A stretch of 24,832 nucleotides of DNA from an uncultured Muribaculaceae bacterium (GCA_910584185.1 CAJTYC010000001.1:44739-69570), one strand, 5' to 3'; counted from the stretch's first letter, positions 1-9,098 are shown. Made by a program: numbers and translations. The notes: generated from the sequence alone by a model not told the origin.

Positions 1-121
1 GAACCCCTCTCTTTTTGTCTTTTTTCCAAGTTACACCCCAATTATCAGGAAAGCTCACACTTCAAAATCGAATACAATTTCTATTTGCAAAATTTTACCA
101 AAAGCAACAAGTTGCAAATTT

Positions 122-140
122 TCTATAAATATTTTATAGA
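122..140. promoter_or_regulatory. AT-rich dyad, candidate operator upstream of the first gene
   Basis: The stretch TCTATAAATATTTTATAGA is a perfect 8-bp inverted repeat around a 3-bp centre. It ends three bases before the TTG of the putative promoter, a usual place for an activator or repressor site. The core AAATATTTT also occurs inside a longer palindrome at the 18045-18064 promoter. A regulatory role is inferred, because AT-rich DNA gives such dyads by chance. Confidence 0.4.
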
Positions 141-142
141 TA

Positions 143-174
143 TTGACAATTGTTTAGATTTTTAATTATATTTG
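143..174 (+). promoter_or_regulatory. Bacteroidetes-type promoter for the 304-2427 gene
   Basis: TTG at 143-145 is followed 21 bp later by TATATTTG at 167-174. This matches the Bacteroidetes primary-sigma consensus (-33 TTG, -7 TAnnTTTG). Transcription would begin near 180 and give a leader of about 120 nt. Positions 104-115 upstream hold a further small palindrome, GCAACAAGTTGC. Apart from these elements I see nothing in positions 1-303. Confidence 0.65.
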
Positions 175-303
175 CAACATCATGGTGTCAATTCACCTTA
201 CAAGCGAGCACAAGACACCTTTGACATCCATATATACATCTGTATACTCACACCTCGACTTATATACGCACACTTAGGTACAATCAATCTTATCAATTTA
301 ATT

Positions 304-2427
304 ATGCCAAGAAAATTTACATCCCTGCTCACGGGCCTTATGCTTTCGGCCGTCGCCACGCAAGCCGCGACACCGATGCCCGCGGGGCAATCGTCCGGTG
401 CCTCCTCGCTCTATGGCTACATGGGATATTCAGAGGCCGAGGACTTCGTGGCCGGTCTCTATAACTTCACGCTGCCCGGATACAGCATGACATGGGCTGA
501 CCCCATCTATCAGGATGCCACAATGAGTCTCCAGTCAGGCTGGCTACGCAATGGCCGAATATGCGGCTTCATTCCATATTACTATCTTAGCCAGCTCGTC
601 ACCGTAATTTATGTGGAGATGGACCTCGAGACCGGGTACCCATATATATTTGAAGACAACGACATCACCGATGGTGCCTACGAGATATGTGCCTACAACA
701 GCTCCGACAACCATATTTACGGCTACGCGTTCGACGGGGCCGGCGACTGGTGGTTCATGCGCTCACCCGCCGACCGTCCGTTCGATATGGAAAAAATCAA
801 GAGCCTCCCTACCCAGAGAGATGAGCGCCAGCTCTGCTCGGCCCTGACTTGGGACGAAAAAGATAAGACCCTCTACGGAGTCAACGCCGACAACAAGCTC
901 GTAACCATCACCCCCCAGGGTAAACAGAACGAGGTGATGCAACTCTCCGAATACTCGCTGCCCTACATCTCCGGCTTATGCCGGTCTGCGAGCGATGACC
1001 GACTTTATTGGAACGCTACAATCAAGGCCCCCGGCTATCTCAACGAGGTATCCTACCTATACACCATCCAGCCGGACATGCAGAAAGCTGCCGAGATAGA
1101 TGAGTTTGAAAATTCCGAACAATTCATGTTTCTCATCGACACCGACAAGTCATATCCATCTGACAATCCGGCAGAGGCCATAACCGTATCGACAGACTTC
1201 AAAGATGGAGAGTCCTCCGGCACAGTGACATTCGCGCTTCCGGCCAATACTGTTGGAGGAGAGGCACTAAACGGGCCTGTAAGCTGGATGATTCGTCTCG
1301 ACGGAGACAAATTTGACGAGGGGAACAGCACAGCCGGCACACAAGTCAAGGCCGAGCTGAGCGACCTGAGCGAAGGCATGCACTACATAGCACTCACCCC
1401 ATCATGCGACGGCAAGTCAGGAGCTTCGGCCTATACCGAGGTATATGTGGGCATAGATACCCCATCCTCTCCAACCGGAGTTTCGCTCACTAAAGAATCT
1501 GTGACCTGGGATGCAGTCACAACCGGTCAACATGGAGGATACATCGATGCCTCGAAGGTAAAATACAAGGTATATATCAACGATATACTTGAAGCCACAA
1601 CCACCGACACCCGCATACCGGTATCAATTTCCACCACACTCCCTCTCACCCGCTACCAGGCAAAGGTGGAGGCTATCGCCGACGGCAAGACATCAACACC
1701 AGCACTTTCCAATCCTATAGTGGAGGGGGCACCGTTGCAGCTCGATGTGCAGATTGAGCCTACCGCCAAGCAGGTTGCATTAATGCTGACCGACGACGTG
1801 AATGCCGACGGATACGGCTGGACCTTCGACCCCGAAGACGTTTGCCTCGTGGCGGACTATAGCGAAACCGAACCCATGGACGACTGGATATTCATGCCGG
1901 CCATAGACTTCCCCGACAAGGATGTGCTTTATGAGGTAAACCTCGAGGCAATCTCCGCCGACAGCAGATATGCCGGTGAACTGTTCGAAGTCGCATTTGG
2001 CGATGAACCTACCCCCGAAGCGATGACCACAAAGGTAATAGCACGCACCAATCCGGACGCTTGGGGCTACACCACATATCGCGGACTCTTCAGCATAAAC
2101 CAACCCATGAAAGGTTATATCGGCATACATGCCTGCTCCTTGACTGACCAATATGGCATGAAATTCAGAAACATCAACATATTGCGCACAAACATTGGCT
2201 CTTCGGTTTCTGAAATGGCCGACGGGATGATGCACTTTTCCGTCAGTGCCCTCGAAGGCTCTATCAGAATTGAAGGCGCACCGGGCGGCAAGTATGAAGT
2301 CTACACCACCGACGGCATGCTCCGTGCAAGCGGCCAACTCACTGACTCTCCCTCATATGTGGATGTGAGCAGCGGCATGTACCTCGTGAGAAGCGCGGGG
2401 CAGACAGCCAAGGTCCTCGTGCGCTGA
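304..2427 (+). CDS. Secreted modular protein: beta-propeller, two FN3, jelly-roll, sorting tail (707 aa)
   Basis: Likely an exported surface or extracellular binding protein; ligand unknown. I place the start at ATG 304, directly before a signal peptide (about residues 1-21, ending ATQA/A). An open frame continues upstream to 172, but that codon lies inside the -7 promoter box. Residues 30-280 carry repeats such as 'LYGVNADNKLVTI' and 'HIYGYAFD', which suggest blades of a beta-propeller. FN3-like modules follow at about 290-385 and 386-475; the second has the WDA...GGYID signature shared across this locus. A jelly-roll of the cleaved-adhesin/choice-of-anchor-J kind spans about 478-630, with MDDWIFMP at 525-532. 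The tail (650-707) has VYTTDG and GMYLVRS motifs like type IX secretion tails. It is the shortest form of the architecture and closest to the next gene. Domain calls come from motifs, not a profile search. Confidence 0.85.
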   Translation: MPRKFTSLLTGLMLSAVATQAATPMPAGQSSGASSLYGYMGYSEAEDFVAGLYNFTLPGYSMTWADPIYQDATMSLQSGWLRNGRICGFIPYYYLSQLVTVIYVEMDLETGYPYIFEDNDITDGAYEICAYNSSDNHIYGYAFDGAGDWWFMRSPADRPFDMEKIKSLPTQRDERQLCSALTWDEKDKTLYGVNADNKLVTITPQGKQNEVMQLSEYSLPYISGLCRSASDDRLYWNATIKAPGYLNEVSYLYTIQPDMQKAAEIDEFENSEQFMFLIDTDKSYPSDNPAEAITVSTDFKDGESSGTVTFALPANTVGGEALNGPVSWMIRLDGDKFDEGNSTAGTQVKAELSDLSEGMHYIALTPSCDGKSGASAYTEVYVGIDTPSSPTGVSLTKESVTWDAVTTGQHGGYIDASKVKYKVYINDILEATTTDTRIPVSISTTLPLTRYQAKVEAIADGKTSTPALSNPIVEGAPLQLDVQIEPTAKQVALMLTDDVNADGYGWTFDPEDVCLVADYSETEPMDDWIFMPAIDFPDKDVLYEVNLEAISADSRYAGELFEVAFGDEPTPEAMTTKVIARTNPDAWGYTTYRGLFSINQPMKGYIGIHACSLTDQYGMKFRNINILRTNIGSSVSEMADGMMHFSVSALEGSIRIEGAPGGKYEVYTTDGMLRASGQLTDSPSYVDVSSGMYLVRSAGQTAKVLVR

Positions 2428-2461
2428 CAGCCATCGACTCCAATATAATCAATAATTCAAG

Positions 2462-2540
2462 TTTCGCAAGTTGCTTTGCCCTAACCTCTAACCTCCAAAC
2501 TCCAAACTCCAAACTTTTCGCAAGTTGCAAACTTGCGAAA
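2462..2540. repeat. Heptamer tandem repeat between TTTCGCAAGTTGC copies, with hairpin
   Basis: Five consecutive 7-mers fill 2482-2516: TAACCTC, TAACCTC, CAAACTC, CAAACTC, CAAACTT. They lie between two identical 13-mers, TTTCGCAAGTTGC at 2462-2474 and 2516-2528. The second 13-mer begins a hairpin, TTTCGCAAGTT (2516-2526), loop GCA, AACTTGCGAAA (2530-2540). The block sits in the 157-bp gap between two paralogous genes. It could act as a weak terminator or attenuator, or be a dispersed repeat prone to slippage; the sequence alone does not decide. I see no clear -7 box between it and ATG 2585. Confidence 0.75.
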
Positions 2541-2584
2541 GTTAAATCAACTTCATTATCAATCACCTTACAATACTTCTCGAT

Positions 2585-5500
2585 ATGAAGAAATCTTACA
2601 TTCTCACGCTTGCATCGGCAGCCCTCCTCACTGCGGGAGTCCTTGCAGCGAGTAAAACAGTCACCGCCACACAGGCGCCTCCGCAAAGGGTGACCGCCGG
2701 CGGGTCAGCCATTTATGGCATGCTCGTCTATTCAGACGACTATGATATTGCCGAGGGCCTGTACGAGCTCACCAAATCAGGTGCAATCAACAAATGGGAA
2801 TGCCCCAACAAATATGAGATGATTGCCGGCTGGCTGAAAGATGGCAAAATCTGCGGATATGCCATAGACCGGTATGGTTACCAGACCCGAGGCTTCATCT
2901 ACGAGGAAATAGACTTCGAGAGCGGGCAGCTGCTGAAGTCGACCGACATAGGCGTCGACGGCCCTTACTTCTCAATAGCCACACTCGACCCCGGCGACAA
3001 TACCATATATGGTTATGGAAAAGACAACGAAGGCAACGTGTCATTTATGAAGGCACCCGCCACCGACCCCGCTTCTATCTCCGTCGTCAAGGCGGCCTCC
3101 CGCGATGACTCCTTCCTCTCGATATGCCACAACCCCTCCGACGGCAAGATATATGGCATAACGAAGAACTATGACCACCAACTCGTCACCGTGGACCACG
3201 ACGGCGCACAGACTTCCGTCATGGCGCTCAACGTGGATGTCTGCGACGACTACGTCACCGGGCTCGTATGGTCGCCGGTTGAAAACCTTTTCTACTGGAA
3301 CCGGTATGAGGGCGAGGAATCATACACATCCACACTCTGCACCATCAATCCCGTCAGCAAGACCCTCCAGTCGGTCAAGAAATATAATGATGAGATGCAG
3401 TTTGGCGTATATTTCACCACCGACAAGGTGGTGGTGGGAGGCCAACCTTCCGCACCTCAGCTCACCTCGGTCAACTTTGCCCAAGGTGCGCTATCGGGCG
3501 ATGTACAGTTCACACTGCCAACCACCGACGTGGATGGTGCATCCCTCACCGGCTCGCTCACCTGGACAGTCACCGTGGACGACAATGCCGTCAAGACAGG
3601 TTCCGGCATCCCCGGGGCATCCGTCACAGCTCACGTCGGGACGCTCACGGAAGGCAACCATACATTTGCCGTAATGGCCTCTGCCAACGGCATTGTAAGC
3701 GAAAAGGCATTCGAGACTGCCTACATAGGCATGGATACTCCGGTAGCACCCGCCAATGTCACGCTTACTGAAGGAGGCGTATCGTGGGATGCCGTAATAG
3801 AGGGCGTCAACGGCGGATATATCGACCTCGCGAACCTCGAATACGAGGTGAAACTCGACGGAGTGTCAGTGGGCACCACCAAGTCGAACGCGATGACCGA
3901 TATTATACCCTCCGACAAGCCACTCGCATGGCATCAGGCCACAGTGTCGGCCAAATGCAGCGACAAGACGTCGGCTGAGGCCGTCTCCAACAGGCTCCTG
4001 GTCGGCAACCCACTCGAACTCCCCGTAAGCCTCACCCCCACAGCCGAACAGTTCGCCACAATGCAGACTTTTGACCTCGACGGCGACAGCTACAGCTGGA
4101 AATGCCGCGACGGATATATGGAGTCGCAATGGAGCCTCTCTAAAGATGGAGGCAACGACTGGATAGTGCTATCTCCTATCAACTTCCCCGACGCATCTGC
4201 AATTTACGCACTGTCGTTCGAGGCAATGCGCAAGATGGCGCAGACAGGCCGCGAGACACTTGAAGTCAGGATAGGCACATCACCAATACCGGACGAGATG
4301 GACCAGGTCATCATGCCCACGTTTGAGGCTTTGACCGATTATACAGAATATTCCAAGGTTTTCAGTGTACCGGTAGCCGGGACATACTACATCGCATTCC
4401 ATGCCACTTCCATGAAATGGGAGGCCGGCATAGAGAACGGCCAATGCGTGCGCAACATCAAGGTGAAGCGCTCCGGCATAGTGGCTGACTCTCCGGCAGC
4501 AGTCACCGACCTGACTGCAACTCCCGCCGAAAAGGGAGGTCTTTCAGCCACCGTCAAATTCAAGATGCCCGAAAAGAGACATGACGGCGCACCCCTCACT
4601 GTTGCAACCGTCACCGCAACCGTAATCGGCGAAGAGTCCAAAACGGTCAGCGGGGCACCCGGCTCGACGCAGGTGGTCAGCGTTGCCACCAAGCAGGGAC
4701 AGAATGTCATCTCCGTCGTGACATCAGTGGGCGACACCGAAGGAACACCCTCTTCTATTGAGGTTTACACAGGCGTGGTAATACCCGGAATGGTGGAGAA
4801 CCTCGACTTCAGAATTTCTGAAGACATGCTCAGCGTGGATATGACTTGGGATGCCCCCACCGAAGGCCTCACCCCAGGATATGTGGACCCCTCCACCGTC
4901 ACATATAAAATCTACGAGGCTGTGCAGAGCTTCTACGACATGACTTGGGAACTTCGCGGCACCACCGCCCCCGGTGTCACGACGTTCAGATACAGCGTGG
5001 ATGCCGGAAACCAGAAGGTACACACCCTCGTGGTGATGGCCGAGAATGTGGCCGGACATGGCGATGACATGATGGGAGGCGAAGTGCTTCTCGGCACGCC
5101 CTACCCTATCCCCACCGGCAACGATGCACTTCTGGAGGATTTTGAAAATGGCTCTGACCATTTCCAATATACACCTTGGATCACATACAAGTCAGACGAG
5201 GAAACCTCAGGCTATTGGAGCGTATGGCCGGCTGAGAACGTGGTGAATGGTGGCGAGGGGAATGCCCTGATAGGCAAGCCCACCGAGGCCAATTCAAAAG
5301 GTAGGTTGGGTATGCCGGCATTCGCCACCAACGATGACCCGGGCTCGGTGGCGCTCGAATTTGACGCGCTGCTCAACGACAACACTCCCGAACTGACCAT
5401 CACCGCCCTCGGTTATGGCAGCGATGAGGAAGTAACCATAGGCAAGCTCCCCTCGGGCAACTTCGACACCATGCAGCCAATCTTGATGGTACTTCCGGAA

Positions 5501-5827
5501 ACCTTCAACGACTCACCCTGGATCCAGCTCTTCTTCAACACCGTCTACACGAAATCGACCAATCTTCTTGTGGTCGACAATGTGAAGGTCAACAAGATTC
5601 TTCTGTTGGGCGTAACAGGTATTGCCGACGAAGCAGCCTGCATCACTGCATCGCACGGCAGCATCTGCATCAAAGGTATGGAGGGCGCTGAAGTGACAGT
5701 GTTCAATATTGCCGGCATCAAAGTGGCCCAACGTCATGGCATATCAGCCTGCGAGACAATATCCGTCACCCCGGGCATATATATCGTCCGGGCCGGAGAC
5801 AGGCAGGTGAAAGTCGCCGTGAAATAA
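2585..5827 (+). CDS. Secreted modular protein: beta-propeller, two FN3-FN3-jelly-roll units, sorting tail (1080 aa)
   Basis: A longer paralogue of the preceding protein, with unknown ligand. A signal peptide covers about residues 1-22 (basic MKKSY, then a hydrophobic run ending LAA). The start of the mature region (SAIYGMLVYSDDYDIAEGLY) resembles the neighbour's SLYGYMGYSEAEDFVAGLY, and the propeller-like region runs to about 285. Unit 1 is FN3 at 290-385, FN3 at 386-475 (WDAVIEGVNGGYID), and a jelly-roll at 478-630 (NDWIVLSP at 524-531). Unit 2 is FN3 at 635-735, FN3 at 736-838 (WDAPTEGLTPGYVD), and a more diverged jelly-roll at 840-1005 lacking the DDW-SP motif. The tail at 1018-1080 has VFNIAG and PGIYIVRAG. 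The size difference from the shorter paralogue is explained by one extra unit. It is probably co-transcribed with the next gene, 31 bp downstream. Confidence 0.85.
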   Translation: MKKSYILTLASAALLTAGVLAASKTVTATQAPPQRVTAGGSAIYGMLVYSDDYDIAEGLYELTKSGAINKWECPNKYEMIAGWLKDGKICGYAIDRYGYQTRGFIYEEIDFESGQLLKSTDIGVDGPYFSIATLDPGDNTIYGYGKDNEGNVSFMKAPATDPASISVVKAASRDDSFLSICHNPSDGKIYGITKNYDHQLVTVDHDGAQTSVMALNVDVCDDYVTGLVWSPVENLFYWNRYEGEESYTSTLCTINPVSKTLQSVKKYNDEMQFGVYFTTDKVVVGGQPSAPQLTSVNFAQGALSGDVQFTLPTTDVDGASLTGSLTWTVTVDDNAVKTGSGIPGASVTAHVGTLTEGNHTFAVMASANGIVSEKAFETAYIGMDTPVAPANVTLTEGGVSWDAVIEGVNGGYIDLANLEYEVKLDGVSVGTTKSNAMTDIIPSDKPLAWHQATVSAKCSDKTSAEAVSNRLLVGNPLELPVSLTPTAEQFATMQTFDLDGDSYSWKCRDGYMESQWSLSKDGGNDWIVLSPINFPDASAIYALSFEAMRKMAQTGRETLEVRIGTSPIPDEMDQVIMPTFEALTDYTEYSKVFSVPVAGTYYIAFHATSMKWEAGIENGQCVRNIKVKRSGIVADSPAAVTDLTATPAEKGGLSATVKFKMPEKRHDGAPLTVATVTATVIGEESKTVSGAPGSTQVVSVATKQGQNVISVVTSVGDTEGTPSSIEVYTGVVIPGMVENLDFRISEDMLSVDMTWDAPTEGLTPGYVDPSTVTYKIYEAVQSFYDMTWELRGTTAPGVTTFRYSVDAGNQKVHTLVVMAENVAGHGDDMMGGEVLLGTPYPIPTGNDALLEDFENGSDHFQYTPWITYKSDEETSGYWSVWPAENVVNGGEGNALIGKPTEANSKGRLGMPAFATNDDPGSVALEFDALLNDNTPELTITALGYGSDEEVTIGKLPSGNFDTMQPILMVLPETFNDSPWIQLFFNTVYTKSTNLLVVDNVKVNKILLLGVTGIADEAACITASHGSICIKGMEGAEVTVFNIAGIKVAQRHGISACETISVTPGIYIVRAGDRQVKVAVK

Positions 5828-5858
5828 AACAGATAATACGACATAAATAATTAAAAAG

Positions 5859-8800
5859 ATGAAAAATTTAAAACGATTTGCATTAGCCGCCGCCGGACTT
5901 CTCATGTCCGCGGCTGGCTTCTCACAGGCAAAGGAGATTCCCTACTCTTCGGGCCTCTGCAAAGACACCGATTGGCAGACCGTAAATGCCAACGACGATG
6001 CGAAGACATGGGCAGCCGATGAGAGTTCCTACTCTTATTCCGACACAGGATTCCCAAGCGGAGTCAAGTACAGTTACAACACCTCGGAGGCAGCCGACGA
6101 CTGGTATATCTCGCCGGCCATTTCACTCGAGGCCGGCAAGGAATACAAAGTGAAATTCTGGCACAAGACAGGATATGACAATGAGAGTTACGCCCTGTAT
6201 GCAGATACCTCAAACACCCCGGAAGCGTTGAAAGAGGGCAACGTCATATCAAAGTATGATGACCAAAAAAACAGCACTTGGCTCCACGATGTCAAGACCT
6301 TCACTCCCGAAGAGAGTGGAGACTATTATTTCGGGTTTTATGCCTATTCGGCCAAGAACAAGTATTATATATGTCTCACCGGGTTTGCAATCGGCGAGAA
6401 TGTGTTCACACCGGGAGCGCCGGGCGGCTTTACCGTCACTGCCAGCGAAAACAAGGCGGTCAGTGCCATGCTGTCGTGGACGCTCCCCACTGCCGACGAC
6501 GACGGTGTGCCCTTTGCCGACGGTGTGGCAATCGAGAAAGTGGAGGTATTCCGCGACGGCGAGTCTGTGGCTACCCTCGGTGCTGACGCCACGACCTGGA
6601 CCGACAGCGAGGAGCTCGGCCTTACACCCGGTTTCCACAACTATGAGGTGCAGGTCACGGCCAATGGTAAGGCGGGACTCAAGGCCGCAGCCAAGTCTCC
6701 CTACATCGGTCCGCTCCAGGCTATGCCGATTCCATGGGATGCCGGAATCAAGGATATGACCGAAGATGACTTTAAGCTTTTCTTCACTGTGTTCAACACG
6801 GAAAACTCCGAGTCTACTTCCACAAGTTCCTCCTATCCTGAACGTAAGTTCTGGTACTTGTATGCAAGCAGCTATTCCGACAACTACCTCTACAAATATC
6901 CGCAGTCTAAGAAAAAAGATGACTGGATAGTCTCCCCTCCGCTCAAATTTGAGAATGCCGGAGGCTATCGTGTAATTATCAATGCCAAGAGTTCTTCATC
7001 ATCCAAGGCCACCAATACCAACGTCTACTTCAGTTCCGGTTACGGCGCCGATAATTTCTCAGAGGCAACAAAGATAGGCACAATTCACGCCAACGGCACA
7101 GCCTCCGACTACATACTATATTTCAACGTCACAACGCCGGGCGAATATAACCTCGCCATACAGGAGCTGGACACTGAAGGCGACACTTATTACGGAGATT
7201 ATATCTACAGCATCAAGATAGAGGAGGCTTTGGATTATCCCACCAACATCTCCGGCCTGACTGCCGATGTGGAGGGTGAAAATGTGAAGCTCACATGGAC
7301 CAATCCCGCTAAGACTGTGCTCGGCAATGATATTGCCAAGCTCACGAAGGTGGAGATATATCGTGGCGATGCTGAGAGCGCCACTGCCGTGCTTACCGAA
7401 GATGTCTACCTCACCGGAGGCGCGATGGCAACTTACACCGACACACCCGACACCACCGGTGTGATATCCTATCGCGTAGTTCCCTATCTTGGTGAATATG
7501 CTCCCGAGGATGATATGGCACAGGTTTACTCCGGTTGGGTAGGCGACGACACCCAGGCCCTCCCCTACCTCTGCAAGTTTGACGACCCGAAATATTACAG
7601 TCTGTGGAAGTCGCACGACCTCGACTCAGACTCCGACACATGGGAACTCTCCACCTCCGGTGCGAAGCTCTCGCTCAGCAAGGGAGCAGAAGCCAATGTG
7701 AAGGATGAGTTGACTTCCGCACCGTTCGACCTCTCCAGCGGTTATTATGAGATCAGCTTCAACGGTAATGCATCAAGCATGTCGGGCAAGTCGCTGACAA
7801 TGGGCATGGTCAAGGCGAATGCCGAGGACCCGACTGCTTTCGCTGCCTCCAAGCAGGTGGAGTTCTCTTCCTCTTACTACAACAACAAGTATTCCGCGAT
7901 TCTCAAGATTGACGAGGCCGGCAAGTACCGCATGGGTTTCCTATATGACGGTCAGGGTGCATCCACATCGGGCAAGACACTTACGCTCAATGACATCTCG
8001 CTCAAGGCATATCCCGTGCTTCCCGGTGTGGCCACCGACCTTACGGCAACCGTGGCCGAGAATGGTGTGATGGAAGTCTCACTCGCCTGGACCAACCCCA
8101 ACGAAACCAATGTGGAAGGACTCAATCTTGCAGAAATCACCAAGGCAGTAGTCAGCCGCAAATACATCACCGGTAACGGAGACTTCGTGGAGATTGCAGA
8201 AATGACTGAAGGCTTGCTCCCCGGGGAGACTACAAGCTATACCGACAAGTCAATCACCGAATCGGGTGAGTATGAATATCGTGTGGATATTTACAACACC
8301 GACGGCAAATCTACTAAGGCTGGTCCGCGTGTCGCCACCGGCTGGGTAGGCAAAGGCCTCTCAGTGCCTTACTATCCCGAAGATTTCAATGCTTGGCATA
8401 TCTACAATGTCAACGGCGATGTGAAGAGTTACGATGATTACGACTATGAAGTGACTTGGGAAGCCACATACAACGGTGAAGTCCAGATAGCATCCACAAG
8501 CACCGTGGCCGACGACTGGCTGATATCGCCGCCTCTCAATATTGAGGATGGTAATAAGTATGCCATCGCCATAAAGCACCGCCAGACCTACGGCTCATCG
8601 ATCGACTTCGACCTGCACGCCGGCCTTTCCACTCACTACGAAGGCATGACAACACATGTGGCCACACTCTCTACTGAAGAGGAAAGATACACCGACAAGG
8701 AAGATATAATAAAGATAATCGGTACGAACCCCGAATCATTGACAGAGTCAGCTTCTCTTTACAGTGTCGAAGACCCTGAATACATAAAGATCCCGGCCGG

Positions 8801-9098
8801 TGCCACTTCGTTCGGTTTGCATGCCAACTCTAAGTGCGACATGAAGATCAAATCGTTCAAGGTCGACATTCTCTCAGGTGTGGAAGGCATCACCGACTCA
8901 GAAACGCTCGTGCCGGTGGAAGGCATTGGCTTAATGCCGGCCAATTGCACCGACATCCGCGTATTCGACTTGGCAGGTAAACTTCTGGTGAAAGCCAGAA
9001 ACACCACTGAGCTCCACAAGCTCAATCTCGGCAAGGGGGTCTACATGTTGACAGCCACCTCCAACGGCAAACGGTTCTGCCGCAAGTTCATAAAGTGA
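5859..9098 (+). CDS. Secreted protein of alternating jelly-roll and FN3 domains with sorting tail (1079 aa)
   Basis: An exported modular protein with no propeller. A signal peptide spans about residues 1-24 (MKNLKRF, hydrophobic stretch, FSQA). Four jelly-roll (cleaved-adhesin-like) domains alternate with three FN3 domains: jelly-roll 25-180 (ADDWYISP at 79-86), FN3 185-285, jelly-roll 290-455 (KDDWIVSP at 353-360), FN3 460-560, jelly-roll 565-717 (motif reduced to ELTSAP), FN3 720-830, jelly-roll 835-1005 (ADDWLISP at 884-891). Its FN3s use 'WTNP' or 'WTLP' and lack the GGYID loop of its neighbours, so it belongs to a different lineage. The tail (1015-1079) has VFDLAG and GKGVYML and ends in a basic CRKFIK. 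ATG 5859 follows an A/T-rich leader 31 bp after the preceding stop, which indicates an operon. Similar domains in gingipains and other Bacteroidetes proteins bind host proteins or glycans; no ligand can be assigned here. Confidence 0.85.
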   Translation: MKNLKRFALAAAGLLMSAAGFSQAKEIPYSSGLCKDTDWQTVNANDDAKTWAADESSYSYSDTGFPSGVKYSYNTSEAADDWYISPAISLEAGKEYKVKFWHKTGYDNESYALYADTSNTPEALKEGNVISKYDDQKNSTWLHDVKTFTPEESGDYYFGFYAYSAKNKYYICLTGFAIGENVFTPGAPGGFTVTASENKAVSAMLSWTLPTADDDGVPFADGVAIEKVEVFRDGESVATLGADATTWTDSEELGLTPGFHNYEVQVTANGKAGLKAAAKSPYIGPLQAMPIPWDAGIKDMTEDDFKLFFTVFNTENSESTSTSSSYPERKFWYLYASSYSDNYLYKYPQSKKKDDWIVSPPLKFENAGGYRVIINAKSSSSSKATNTNVYFSSGYGADNFSEATKIGTIHANGTASDYILYFNVTTPGEYNLAIQELDTEGDTYYGDYIYSIKIEEALDYPTNISGLTADVEGENVKLTWTNPAKTVLGNDIAKLTKVEIYRGDAESATAVLTEDVYLTGGAMATYTDTPDTTGVISYRVVPYLGEYAPEDDMAQVYSGWVGDDTQALPYLCKFDDPKYYSLWKSHDLDSDSDTWELSTSGAKLSLSKGAEANVKDELTSAPFDLSSGYYEISFNGNASSMSGKSLTMGMVKANAEDPTAFAASKQVEFSSSYYNNKYSAILKIDEAGKYRMGFLYDGQGASTSGKTLTLNDISLKAYPVLPGVATDLTATVAENGVMEVSLAWTNPNETNVEGLNLAEITKAVVSRKYITGNGDFVEIAEMTEGLLPGETTSYTDKSITESGEYEYRVDIYNTDGKSTKAGPRVATGWVGKGLSVPYYPEDFNAWHIYNVNGDVKSYDDYDYEVTWEATYNGEVQIASTSTVADDWLISPPLNIEDGNKYAIAIKHRQTYGSSIDFDLHAGLSTHYEGMTTHVATLSTEEERYTDKEDIIKIIGTNPESLTESASLYSVEDPEYIKIPAGATSFGLHANSKCDMKIKSFKVDILSGVEGITDSETLVPVEGIGLMPANCTDIRVFDLAGKLLVKARNTTELHKLNLGKGVYMLTATSNGKRFCRKFIK

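Noticed and set aside
172..303. N-terminal extension of the first gene to a TTG at 172
   Set aside because: The codon lies inside the -7 promoter box, and a normal signal peptide begins at ATG 304; the extension reads as low-complexity leader.
1780..2337. Long antisense frames within the large genes (also 9745-10236, 10098-10613 and 19752-20291)
   Set aside because: They lie fully inside well-supported genes, have no signal or domain motifs, and show compositions expected of shadow frames.
2482..2516. Possible CRISPR array
   Set aside because: The repeat units are 7 bp, directly adjacent without spacers, and no cas gene is present.
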